Notes under the pieces: model-generated
What the model was told of the DNA's origin: nothing
What the model saw: only the letters and a program-made list of their open reading frames with translations
Database searches by the model: none
DNA from: Spirochaetia bacterium
GTDB lineage: Bacteria; Spirochaetota; Spirochaetia; CADAEX01
Direction of reading: 5' to 3'
Assembly: GCA_017649605.1 (NCBI GenBank)
Contig: JAGCGL010000071.1
Span: 1-35,625, forward strand
Length of the DNA: 35,625 nucleotides
Position numbers and translations under genes: made by a program
Shown here: piece after piece, positions 29,177-35,556 of the stretch
How the letters are laid out: each line of letters starts with the position of its first letter
Numbering within the stretch: position 1 is the first letter of the stretch

Positions 29177-29475
29177 ACAAAGAAAAGCAGATACAGGAAT
29201 ACGAAAATAAACGGTTAATAGAGGAATTATCAAAGATGCCATCTATGGTAATAGCAACCGCATATCTTCATGCTATTAACTATACATTGTATGGCGAAGA
29301 TGTTACAGAAAAATGGATAACAGCTACTCAAAATGCAAGCGCATTAGAAAAGGCATATAGAAAAGGTTATTATGATGCCTTGCAAAGACAGGCAGGAAGT
29401 AATGAGTGTATGTTTTCAGACTATCCCGATATGCCGTATCAGTATGACAATATGACAGGTTCAATGAATTTGTAA
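29173..29475 (+). CDS. Helical protein with YDNMTGSMN C-terminal tag
   Basis: A 100-residue protein with ATG 29173 in the stop of the upstream gene. Mostly helical (KQIQEYENKRLIEELSKM, ALEKAYRKGYYDAL). The last residues are QYDNMTGSMNL, nearly identical to the end of the 30968 gene. Function unknown. Confidence 0.6.
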   Translation: MNKEKQIQEYENKRLIEELSKMPSMVIATAYLHAINYTLYGEDVTEKWITATQNASALEKAYRKGYYDALQRQAGSNECMFSDYPDMPYQYDNMTGSMNL

Positions 29476-29498
29476 TAGGCAGAAAGTGAGGTGTAGGA

Positions 29499-29678
29499 AT
29501 GATAACAATTATAAAGCGAGGAACTAAAGATGTTACAACATGCAAAACGTGCGGCTGTGTGTTCGCTTATGAGCGTGAGGATGTGATTAATGAGGACACT
29601 GACAACTATAAGGCATTTAGGGAGTATGTAACATGCCCTCAATGCAATACTGAGGTTGTACTCAGGCAGGTCAAATGA
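29499..29678 (+). CDS. 59-residue two-CxxC zinc-ribbon protein
   Basis: Starts at ATG 29499 after AGTGAGGTGTAGGA. TCKTCGCVFAYERED and VTCPQCNTEVVL give a classic two-knuckle Cys4 zinc ribbon. Small proteins of this form may bind nucleic acid or transcription factors. No further assignment. Confidence 0.65.
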   Translation: MITIIKRGTKDVTTCKTCGCVFAYEREDVINEDTDNYKAFREYVTCPQCNTEVVLRQVK

Positions 29679-29687
29679 GGAGTGAGG

Positions 29688-29927
29688 ATGAATAGATTGG
29701 TACACCACAATAAATGCTCTGGCGGTCATGCTTTTGATGAAGTAGACGGCAAGACATATTGCTTGGGGCAGACTGATGCAAGCTATGAGAATGAGGTATT
29801 TGTCCCCGAATGCAAAAAGTGCCCGAGATTACTAAAAAATAACGAAGTAGCAATAAATGAGTTTTGTGCAGAAGCCCAAAAAAAGAATGGAATAAGCAGG
29901 GAGAAGCGAAAAAATGCAAATAGGTGA
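29688..29927 (+). CDS. Small Cys/His protein
   Basis: A 79-residue protein from ATG 29688 with GGAGTGAGG upstream; a GTG at 29682 would add two residues. VHHNKCSGGHAFDEVDGKTYCLG and VPECKKCPRLL provide four Cys plus His, a possible metal site. The basic C-terminus overlaps the next gene. Function unknown. Confidence 0.6.
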   Translation: MNRLVHHNKCSGGHAFDEVDGKTYCLGQTDASYENEVFVPECKKCPRLLKNNEVAINEFCAEAQKKNGISREKRKNANR

Positions 29928-30291
29928 TAAGGTCCTGGTCAGAGGGACAATAGATGAGATCCGGAAGGATGTAGTGATCATCAAGAATGAGGGCGGATAC
30001 TTCGGGACAGTGACAGGTGAGATCCTGGCAAATGAAGTATGTCAGGATCATGAAGCAATGCCGACAATGTGGCAGGATGTTGACAAAGAGGAAGCTGCCA
30101 AGTCGGTTATCATACTTGATTTATTCTCGAAGGTATTTTGCCGGTATAAAAATGATTATGAGCGTTTTGATGATTTAAAGTTCAGATGTAATGAATGCCC
30201 ATTCCAACATGAGGATAGGTGCAGTGTTAAAGAATTTAAAATAAAATATGCACCAAATTACAGAGATTTTGGAGCAATGGGCGATTTATGA
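29914..30291 (+). CDS. Hypothetical protein with N-terminal beta domain and Cys cluster
   Basis: A 125-residue protein with GGGAG upstream. Residues 1-40 form a small beta barrel-like unit (QIGDKVLVRGTIDEIRKDVVIIKNEGGYFGTVTGEIL). The C-terminal part has FCRY, FRCNECPFQHEDRCSVKE with four Cys in a likely zinc site. The first half looks like an SH3/Tudor-like or OB-like mini-fold. Function unknown. Confidence 0.6.
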   Translation: MQIGDKVLVRGTIDEIRKDVVIIKNEGGYFGTVTGEILANEVCQDHEAMPTMWQDVDKEEAAKSVIILDLFSKVFCRYKNDYERFDDLKFRCNECPFQHEDRCSVKEFKIKYAPNYRDFGAMGDL

Positions 30292-30312
30292 AGCAGATAG
30301 GAGTGAAGAAGA

Positions 30313-30564
30313 ATGACAAGAGAAGAAGCAATTAAGTGGTTTAGAGAAAATCCATTTTATCATAAAAATCACGTACCTTTTAATATGGCAATCAAAGCAC
30401 TAGAGCAAGAGCCAAGGTGTAAAGAATGTAAATGGTGGAAAGATAGTGATAGTGTGTATAGAAGAGGTTGTAGGGCTGAAAGTAAATGTCCTATCAATCG
30501 CAAAGAAGTATTTGAGGGTAGCGGATATTGCTACTTGTTTGAGCAACAGGAAAGTGAGGAGTAG
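30313..30564 (+). CDS. MTREEAIK-type protein with Cys-rich C-terminus
   Basis: An 83-residue paralogue of the 28492 protein in its first half only: MTREEAIKWF and FNMAIKALEQEP. The 33 nt at 30383-30415 are identical to 28577-28609. The second half is different: CKECKWWKDSDSVYRRGCRAESKCP...GYCYLFEQ. It ends QQESEE, the junction motif. It illustrates N-terminal sharing with C-terminal exchange. Confidence 0.7.
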   Translation: MTREEAIKWFRENPFYHKNHVPFNMAIKALEQEPRCKECKWWKDSDSVYRRGCRAESKCPINRKEVFEGSGYCYLFEQQESEE

Positions 30565-30566
30565 GA

Positions 30567-30752
30567 ATGAAAAGAGTAGCTAAGATAACTATAATTTGCC
30601 CTATCGAGATAGATGATGACGTAGACGTAACAAACGAAACTGAATTAGGTGATGCTATGAGCGAAGCAGTAGGAGAAGATTTATTTTCTACGGAATATCT
30701 GAGAAAATGGGGTGAGTTGGAAATTGAAGATAAGGGCGAGTGGGAGGATTGA
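30567..30752 (+). CDS. 61-residue acidic protein
   Basis: Starts after AGTGAGGAGTAGGA. A short strand (RVAKITIICPIEIDDDVDV) and helix with many Asp/Glu. A+T-rich codons. Function unknown. Confidence 0.55.
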   Translation: MKRVAKITIICPIEIDDDVDVTNETELGDAMSEAVGEDLFSTEYLRKWGELEIEDKGEWED

Positions 30753-30776
30753 GCCACAGGAAAGGAACGATAGGGA

Positions 30777-30965
30777 ATGTTGAGGATGACTAATTATGGA
30801 GTATGGGTGGACGATGACGGCGACTTAATCGAAAACGAAAAGGCTATGATTTACATCAAAGAATGTGCTGAATCGGTGGGTATAGAAGTAATTGATGGCA
30901 AAACGGCTTTTAGCATTCCTTTTATGGCCGAAGTAATGCGAAGGTTGAGAGGAGATGAGGGATAA
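30777..30965 (+). CDS. 62-residue hypothetical protein
   Basis: Start ATG 30777, or ATG 30786 with a GAGG directly upstream. Strand-helix pattern (YGVWVDDDGDLIENEKAMIYIKECAESVGIEVIDGKTAFSI). The context (AAAGGAACGATAGGGA) is a variant of the junction motif. Function unknown. Confidence 0.5.
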   Translation: MLRMTNYGVWVDDDGDLIENEKAMIYIKECAESVGIEVIDGKTAFSIPFMAEVMRRLRGDEG

Positions 30966-30967
30966 TT

Positions 30968-31333
30968 ATGGCAGAGATAAATGATGCTCTAAGAGCAAAG
31001 GAATACCTCATGAAGATGAGAAAAGTGTTTGATAAGACTATGGCACCGGAAATGAAAGCAGCTATGAAAGAGGCAATCAACGCCCTGGACCTGCAGATAC
31101 CTCAATCCCCGGATATCACCGGAGATGGATATGCTCCAGGAACGGATCAGATCGTATATGATACCTGGTATTGCCCGAATTGCGGATGCAGTTATGAATA
31201 CCCGGATGAGACCCATAAGTTCTGCCTAAAATGCGGCCAGGCTATCGAATGGCCACAGGAAAGTGATGTAGGGGACTATCCAGATTCAATACACGATCAG
31301 TTTGACAACATGACAGGTTCAATGAATGTGTAA
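30968..31333 (+). CDS. Zinc-ribbon protein with FDNMTGSMN C-terminal tag
   Basis: A 121-residue protein. Helical N-terminus (LRAKEYLMKMRKVFDKTMAPEM), central zinc ribbon (WYCPNCGCSYEYPDETHKFCLKCGQAI) and C-terminal QFDNMTGSMNV. WPQESD echoes the junction motif, but here translation continues past it to the tag. Compare the 29173 gene, which ends in the same tag after a different body. Confidence 0.65.
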   Translation: MAEINDALRAKEYLMKMRKVFDKTMAPEMKAAMKEAINALDLQIPQSPDITGDGYAPGTDQIVYDTWYCPNCGCSYEYPDETHKFCLKCGQAIEWPQESDVGDYPDSIHDQFDNMTGSMNV

Positions 31334-31353
31334 TGAATACAAGGAGCAGGAAG

Positions 31354-31506
31354 ATGGAACCGTATAAAATCACAGCTGAAATGAATTTAAAAAACTTTAT
31401 CCTTGAATTAAGGGAAGTCGCACAAGCTATAAATGAGTGTGCGGATAAACTTGTGATGATTGATATCAAATACAGCAAGGAGCAGGAAGATGGGAATGAC
31501 GATTGA
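31354..31506 (+). CDS. 50-residue hypothetical protein
   Basis: Starts after AAGGAGCAGGAAG. Product: YKITAEMNLKNFILELREVAQ then INECADKLVMIDIKYSKEQ. It overlaps the next gene by 17 nt, and the same GGAGCAGGAAGATGG string occurs before both genes. Function unknown. Confidence 0.55.
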   Translation: MEPYKITAEMNLKNFILELREVAQAINECADKLVMIDIKYSKEQEDGNDD

Positions 31507-31750
31507 TGAGGCTATAAGCCACTTAGACACGTATTCAAGCACTATGGGGAGCGGTCAAACTACCCAGGCTCAACATGAAGAGTCTAAAAGAGTTGCAATA
31601 GATACCATGTGCAAGTATCAAGAGCAAACAAAACATTTAAAGGCACTACAGAGAAGATGCTTTGCATTAACCAGCGGAACAATGTGTCTATTTTGTCCTA
31701 TGGAGTGCGTGGCTAGAAAAGGGGTAGAGGATGGGAATGACGTTAGATGA
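31490..31750 (+). CDS. MGMT-type small protein with Cys cluster
   Basis: An 86-residue protein from ATG 31490 with GGAGCAGG upstream; the longer frame from 31460 is unlikely. MGMTIDEAISHLDTYSSTM is a shared start also seen in the 31731 gene; RRCFALTSGTMCLFCPMECVARKG provides four Cys. The N-terminal module resembles MTREEAIK-type starts (MTxxEAI). Function unknown. Confidence 0.6.
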   Translation: MGMTIDEAISHLDTYSSTMGSGQTTQAQHEESKRVAIDTMCKYQEQTKHLKALQRRCFALTSGTMCLFCPMECVARKGVEDGNDVR

Positions 31751-32054
31751 AATGATAATGAGCATTATTGAGGGAATGGAAAAGCATCTGGATGGATATT
31801 ATGTTGATGAGGTGACATTCCCGGACGAAATTAAAGAGCTCATTCATGAGGCAGCAGATAAATGCAGGCAAACTGGATTGTATCTAAACACAAAGAATGA
31901 TGTTCCGGAGGAGTTTAAGACCGGCAAAGCATCAGATTTGTACATAGAGATGCTTGTAAAAACGGCAAATGCACCAACATTTCTGCATGCAGCAGGCACT
32001 ACAAGACTAATGTTGCCACTGATATCGGATGCCATTAAGAGGGAAGAGTTATGA
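31731..32054 (+). CDS. MGMT-type helical protein
   Basis: A 107-residue protein whose start MGMTLDEMIM repeats the beginning of the 31490 protein; the rest differs. Helical throughout (MIMSIIEGMEKHLDGYY, ELIHEAADKCRQ). Overlaps both neighbours (20 nt and 4 nt). Function unknown. Confidence 0.6.
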   Translation: MGMTLDEMIMSIIEGMEKHLDGYYVDEVTFPDEIKELIHEAADKCRQTGLYLNTKNDVPEEFKTGKASDLYIEMLVKTANAPTFLHAAGTTRLMLPLISDAIKREEL

Positions 32055-32512
32055 ATTTGGGAGGATCTTATTTATCAAAATTAGAACTGCATACCTCTGA
32101 TCCGGAGCAAGTCATCCAGGCTCTGGTCAATGAGAACGGCAAGAATCGGAGTGAGAGGCGGCAGATAGCCAGGGCTTTTGGCAAGGTTAAAAACCGAGAT
32201 GCATATTATGAAAAGCAGAGAGCCAGGGAGAATGAGAACCTGAGGGATCAATATCAGAAGATGCTCGATGCCAGGATAAACAACGCTGAGCATGTTGTAC
32301 ATGATGGCCTCATTGATAACTGGACCAAGATGATGGCTCTCATGGCCCTGGTATTGAAGCGAAAATATAACTGGAGTGATGGCAGGATAGGATCCTTTAT
32401 CGAAAAAGCAAACGAGCTGCACAAGGACCTGGTTGCATCCGGGGAATGGGCAGATATTGAGAAGCTTGTCGAGGATGAGTGCAGCATAGAGCTGGAGGTA
32501 TCAGATGATTAA
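32051..32512 (+). CDS. Conserved phage helical protein
   Basis: A 153-residue protein. A basic central coiled coil (RSERRQIARAFGKVKNRDAYYEKQRARENENLR, about residues 33-70) is followed by a helical domain with HDGLIDNWTKMMALMALVLKRKYNWSDGRIGSFIEKANEL, a pattern I recall in hypothetical proteins of Clostridia phages. Possible nucleic-acid contact by the basic part. It overlaps the next gene by 8 nt. Function unknown. Confidence 0.6.
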   Translation: MNLGGSYLSKLELHTSDPEQVIQALVNENGKNRSERRQIARAFGKVKNRDAYYEKQRARENENLRDQYQKMLDARINNAEHVVHDGLIDNWTKMMALMALVLKRKYNWSDGRIGSFIEKANELHKDLVASGEWADIEKLVEDECSIELEVSDD

Positions 32513-32672
32513 GTGTATCAACAAATACTGCCCGTATTATGAACCTGTTACCATTAAGGCGAAAAATAAAGATATTGAGAGCGATTGTTGCCACAAGTTC
32601 CATCCCAGGGGATATTGTACCAGGCTCGATGAGCTGTGTGATCCTGACTGGCAAGGGAGGGATTGCAGGTGA
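32505..32672 (+). CDS. 55-residue Cys-rich mini-protein
   Basis: Starts at ATG 32505, overlapping the upstream gene. KCINKYCPYYEP, SDCCHKFHPRGYCTRLDELCDPDWQGRDC contain seven Cys and two His, likely one or two zinc sites. Its stop overlaps GTG 32669 of the glycosyltransferase (GTGA), so the two are translationally coupled. Confidence 0.6.
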   Translation: MIKCINKYCPYYEPVTIKAKNKDIESDCCHKFHPRGYCTRLDELCDPDWQGRDCR

Positions 32673-34561
32673 TAGAGCTGTCAATCATAATCCCGTACTA
32701 TAATGCTGAGCCATATACGAGCGAGCTCCTGGATGTATTGGCTCCGCAGGTGGCTGTGTATAGTGATAGAGTCGAGGTTATTGTTGTCGATGACGGCAGC
32801 AGGCCGGAGTTTAATACCAAGCATGATTTTGTAAAAATAATCCGCAAGGAGAACGGCGGCACAGCATCTGCCAGGAATAGAGGACTTGAAGAGGCAGCAG
32901 GCGCATATATCCAGTTCATAGATGCAGATGATCTGGTTCCGGGATATTTTATCGAGAAGCTGTTGCATAAAATCCACATCTCTGAGGCAGACGTGATAGA
33001 TTATTCCTGGAAGTCGTTGGACCATATCGGGGCCCAGGCTGATCTGCAGCTTATTGAAGATAAAACATTTTTAACGAATCCGTCAGCCAGCACTCGATGC
33101 TTTAAAAGATCTTTTATAGGAGATATCAGATTTAACGAGAACAAGGATACCACTGAGGATGAGGATTTTAGCAGGAGGCTGGGCTATCTTTTTGATGATA
33201 CTCCAATGTTTAAGGTATCCATGGCTGCATATATGTACTACTACCGTACCGGTGTAGTTGGCTCTCAGAGTAAGAAGTACAAGAAGGGCCTCAAGCGTAC
33301 CAGGAGAGTAGTCTACTATTATGAGCATGTATCTGCAGATATGACCTGGCTGGTCGATGAGATCCGGAAGGAAGATGAGCACAACGAGGTCAAGCTTTTG
33401 ACGAAAAAGTGCGATATCCCTGAGCTCAAGAGGTGGTGTCAGATAACTGGATTAAAAAAGACCTGGGCTCATGTCTTGAGAGGCGAAAAAACGAGCCTGG
33501 TCGAAGTGATTCCGGTGCCGCTCAAGTATGATATAGTGCTTTACTGCAATAAGCTAAATACCGTGGGCGGTATCACGTCATTTATCTATTATTGGGCCCA
33601 GTATTTTAAGAATGAGTATAATATCTGCCTCTTATATGACAAGATAGAGGATACTGCAGCGCAGCGGTTCAAGGGTCTCGTTGATGTGATAGAAAACAGG
33701 GGCAGCAGGCCAATTGTGTGCGATACCATTATTTTAAATCGCTTAAGTGATGTGATTCCGGCAAATGTGACCTACAAGAAGAGCATCCAGGTATGTCATG
33801 CCTGCAAATATGGGGAGTTGCATATTCCCAAGGGCAGAGATTACCTGGTCAACGTATCTGAGCATGCTAAGCAGTCTTGGGGCCAAGAGGCAGCAGGCGG
33901 AATTGTGATCCGGAATATGGTTCGTAAATCTGAGGAAAATACTCTGATATTGGTATCAGCCACCAGGATCGGGGCCGGAGATAAGGGCGATAATGATAAA
34001 CGTTTCCGGATCCTGGCCGATAAGCTCAACAGAGCCGGGATACCATTTATCTGGTTCAACTTCTCAGATAAGCCTCTGCCAAATGCGCCCAGGAATTTTA
34101 TAAATCTGCCATCAAGAAATGATATTCAGCCATTTATGCAGATAGCTGATTATGTTGTGCAGCTATCGACATTTGAGGCATGCAGCATGACCGTGCAGGA
34201 GGCACTTGTTAATCACACTCCTGTGATCTGCTGTCCTGTGCCATCTCATATGGAGCAGGGTGTTGTTGATGGGATCAATGCTCATATTGTGCCATTTGAT
34301 ATGGATTTTGATATCAATATATTAAGGGATATACCATCATTCGGTTATGCCCAGGATACGGATGCCATTAAGGACAAATGGAGAAAGCTCCTGGCTGCGC
34401 CGCCTGTGCCGCACAAGGTAGTGAGAGTGAAGGTGATTCGTAAGTACAAGGATATGGAGCTGGGCAAGAGTCTATATCCGGGATGCGTCCTGGAGATGAA
34501 TAGGGAGAGGGCTGAGCATTTGGCAGCCAGTGACCTGAGGTGCGTTGAGATTATAGGATAA
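32669..34561 (+). CDS. Two-domain glycosyltransferase (GT2-like plus GT4-like)
   Basis: A 630-residue protein from GTG 32669, with GGGAGG 8 nt upstream; TTG 32663 is a poorer alternative. Residues 1 to about 250 are a GT-A fold family 2 enzyme: ELSIIIPYYNAE, VIVVDDGS (41-44) and the metal-binding IDADD (85-88). Residues about 285-580 read as a GT-B/family 4 enzyme (CNKLNTVGGITSFIY, VSATRI, LSTFEACSMTVQEALVNHTPVI). Residues about 588-630 are a separate small domain (KVIRKYKDMELGKSLYPGCVLEMN). Possible targets are virion proteins, phage DNA bases or host wall polymers; the sequence does not decide. It stands alone without sugar-nucleotide synthesis genes. Confidence 0.85.
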   Translation: MIELSIIIPYYNAEPYTSELLDVLAPQVAVYSDRVEVIVVDDGSRPEFNTKHDFVKIIRKENGGTASARNRGLEEAAGAYIQFIDADDLVPGYFIEKLLHKIHISEADVIDYSWKSLDHIGAQADLQLIEDKTFLTNPSASTRCFKRSFIGDIRFNENKDTTEDEDFSRRLGYLFDDTPMFKVSMAAYMYYYRTGVVGSQSKKYKKGLKRTRRVVYYYEHVSADMTWLVDEIRKEDEHNEVKLLTKKCDIPELKRWCQITGLKKTWAHVLRGEKTSLVEVIPVPLKYDIVLYCNKLNTVGGITSFIYYWAQYFKNEYNICLLYDKIEDTAAQRFKGLVDVIENRGSRPIVCDTIILNRLSDVIPANVTYKKSIQVCHACKYGELHIPKGRDYLVNVSEHAKQSWGQEAAGGIVIRNMVRKSEENTLILVSATRIGAGDKGDNDKRFRILADKLNRAGIPFIWFNFSDKPLPNAPRNFINLPSRNDIQPFMQIADYVVQLSTFEACSMTVQEALVNHTPVICCPVPSHMEQGVVDGINAHIVPFDMDFDINILRDIPSFGYAQDTDAIKDKWRKLLAAPPVPHKVVRVKVIRKYKDMELGKSLYPGCVLEMNRERAEHLAASDLRCVEIIG

Positions 34562-34571
34562 GGGGGAGCCT

Positions 34572-35009
34572 ATGACAACTACTGAGATTAAGGACTTTTT
34601 CAAGAGCATAAGGAGAGAGCAGCTGGAGATCATCCACCTGGCTCAGATGATTCACAAGGAAGAGGCGGAGTTATTACCCAGGGCCATTGCATATGATAGG
34701 CCCAAGGTACAGACCAGCCCTGAGGATCATCTGGCTGTATCGGCTGCCAAGATCAACAAGCTGGATAGTCAGCTGCGCACATCAATTGATATCCTCAATA
34801 AGAAGAGGGCCCGGGCTGAGGCTATGATCATACAGCTCACTGATGCTAATGAACGAGAGGTTATGAGATATTACTATTTGGATACTAAGAATGGCCGCCA
34901 ATATAGCTGGAGTGACGTTGGAGACGCTATGGATATGAGCCTCAGGACGGTGTTCCGGATCCATGGTGATGCCCTGGTTAATCTGACCAGGAGTATTGAT
35001 TGGCAGTAA
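34572..35009 (+). CDS. RinA/DUF1492-like late transcription regulator
   Basis: A 145-residue protein with GGGGGAG upstream. The N-terminal two thirds are helical with HLAVSAAKINKLDSQLRTSIDILNKKR. The C-terminal part, DANEREVMRYYYLDTKNGRQYSWSDVGDAMDMSLRTVFRIHGDALVNL, is a sigma-70 region 4-like HTH as in DUF1492, ArpU and RinA-type activators that switch on packaging and structural genes. The last three codons TGG CAG TAA are the first unit of the 10-bp repeat array, so gene and array are physically linked. Confidence 0.8.
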   Translation: MTTTEIKDFFKSIRREQLEIIHLAQMIHKEEAELLPRAIAYDRPKVQTSPEDHLAVSAAKINKLDSQLRTSIDILNKKRARAEAMIIQLTDANEREVMRYYYLDTKNGRQYSWSDVGDAMDMSLRTVFRIHGDALVNLTRSIDWQ

Positions 35010-35070
35010 TTGGCAGTAATTGGCAGTTAATGGCAGTTAATGGCAGTTAATGGCAGTTAATGGCAGTTAA
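35001..35070 (+). repeat. Seven-unit 10-bp tandem repeat array
   Basis: Two units TGGCAGTAAT (35001-35020) then five units TGGCAGTTAA (35021-35070), with no spacers. Unit 1 supplies the last codons of the upstream regulator (TGG CAG TAA). The 10-bp period places every unit on nearly the same face of the helix. It is a likely cis element for late control. Confidence 0.97.
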
Positions 35071-35100
35071 ATTAATGATAATGTGATATCAGGAAGTATT
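35071..35100 (+). promoter_or_regulatory. Candidate late promoter after the repeat array
   Basis: GATAAT at 35077-35082 could be a -10. No good -35 is seen, because the place it would occupy is the repeat array itself. This would fit a promoter that needs an activator bound to the repeats. Confidence 0.35.
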
Positions 35101-35143
35101 GTTCAAGTTCCTCAAGCTTTAATCTCCTTTTTACAGCACCAAG

Positions 35144-35180
35144 AAAGCAGCGGTTCACTCCCACTTGCCGCTGCTTTTTT
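35144..35180 (+). terminator. Terminator between the repeat array and the HNH gene
   Basis: AGCAGCGG (35146-35153) pairs with CCGCTGCT (35168-35175) over a 14-nt loop, with six T following and AA before. It either ends the early transcript or attenuates a late transcript that starts near the repeats. Confidence 0.8.
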
Positions 35181-35211
35181 GCTGCAGAAAATAGGCCCGG
35201 AGGATATAACC

Positions 35212-35556
35212 GTGGGAACTAACCCTCGATATCATAACGGCTCCCGGCGGCGTAAATACCGGGCCAGGTTCAAGGCCATGGGGGCACCGTGTGGCATCTG
35301 TGGCGGAAGGCTTGGAGAGATTCATTACGATGAGCCAAGTGATGCGCAGCATCCATTGTCATTTGTCATTGATGAAAAAATACCTATCAGCAGATACAAG
35401 GAGTTCGGATATGAGAGCCGGGAGGCTGCTGCAAATGACTGGGGGAACCTACAAGCTGCACATTACTGTTGCAACGCAGCGAAATCAAATAAATTAATCA
35501 CTAATGCGGTTGTAAAAAGCATAAATAAAGCAATTAAGCATTCGGATAATTGGTGA
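35212..35556 (+). CDS. HNH endonuclease beside the packaging genes
   Basis: A 114-residue protein from GTG 35212, with GGAGG 8 nt upstream; the longer frame from 35083 runs through the terminator and has no site. CGICGG, VIDEKIPISRYKEFG and NLQAAHYCCNAAKSNK are the zinc and catalytic regions of the small HNH nucleases that neighbour terminases in HK97-type phages. The first His is replaced in this subfamily-like DE..P motif, while the distal N and H are present. With TerL it would help cut at cos. Confidence 0.85.
   Translation: MGTNPRYHNGSRRRKYRARFKAMGAPCGICGGRLGEIHYDEPSDAQHPLSFVIDEKIPISRYKEFGYESREAAANDWGNLQAAHYCCNAAKSNKLITNAVVKSINKAIKHSDNW

Noticed and set aside
35001-35070. CRISPR-like array
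   Set aside because: Units are 10 bp, directly adjacent and without spacers; no Cas genes are present.
35083-35211. Extended N-terminus of the HNH protein from 35083
   Set aside because: It would be translated through the terminator hairpin and has no ribosome site, while GTG 35212 has GGAGG at good spacing and begins the usual HNH domain.
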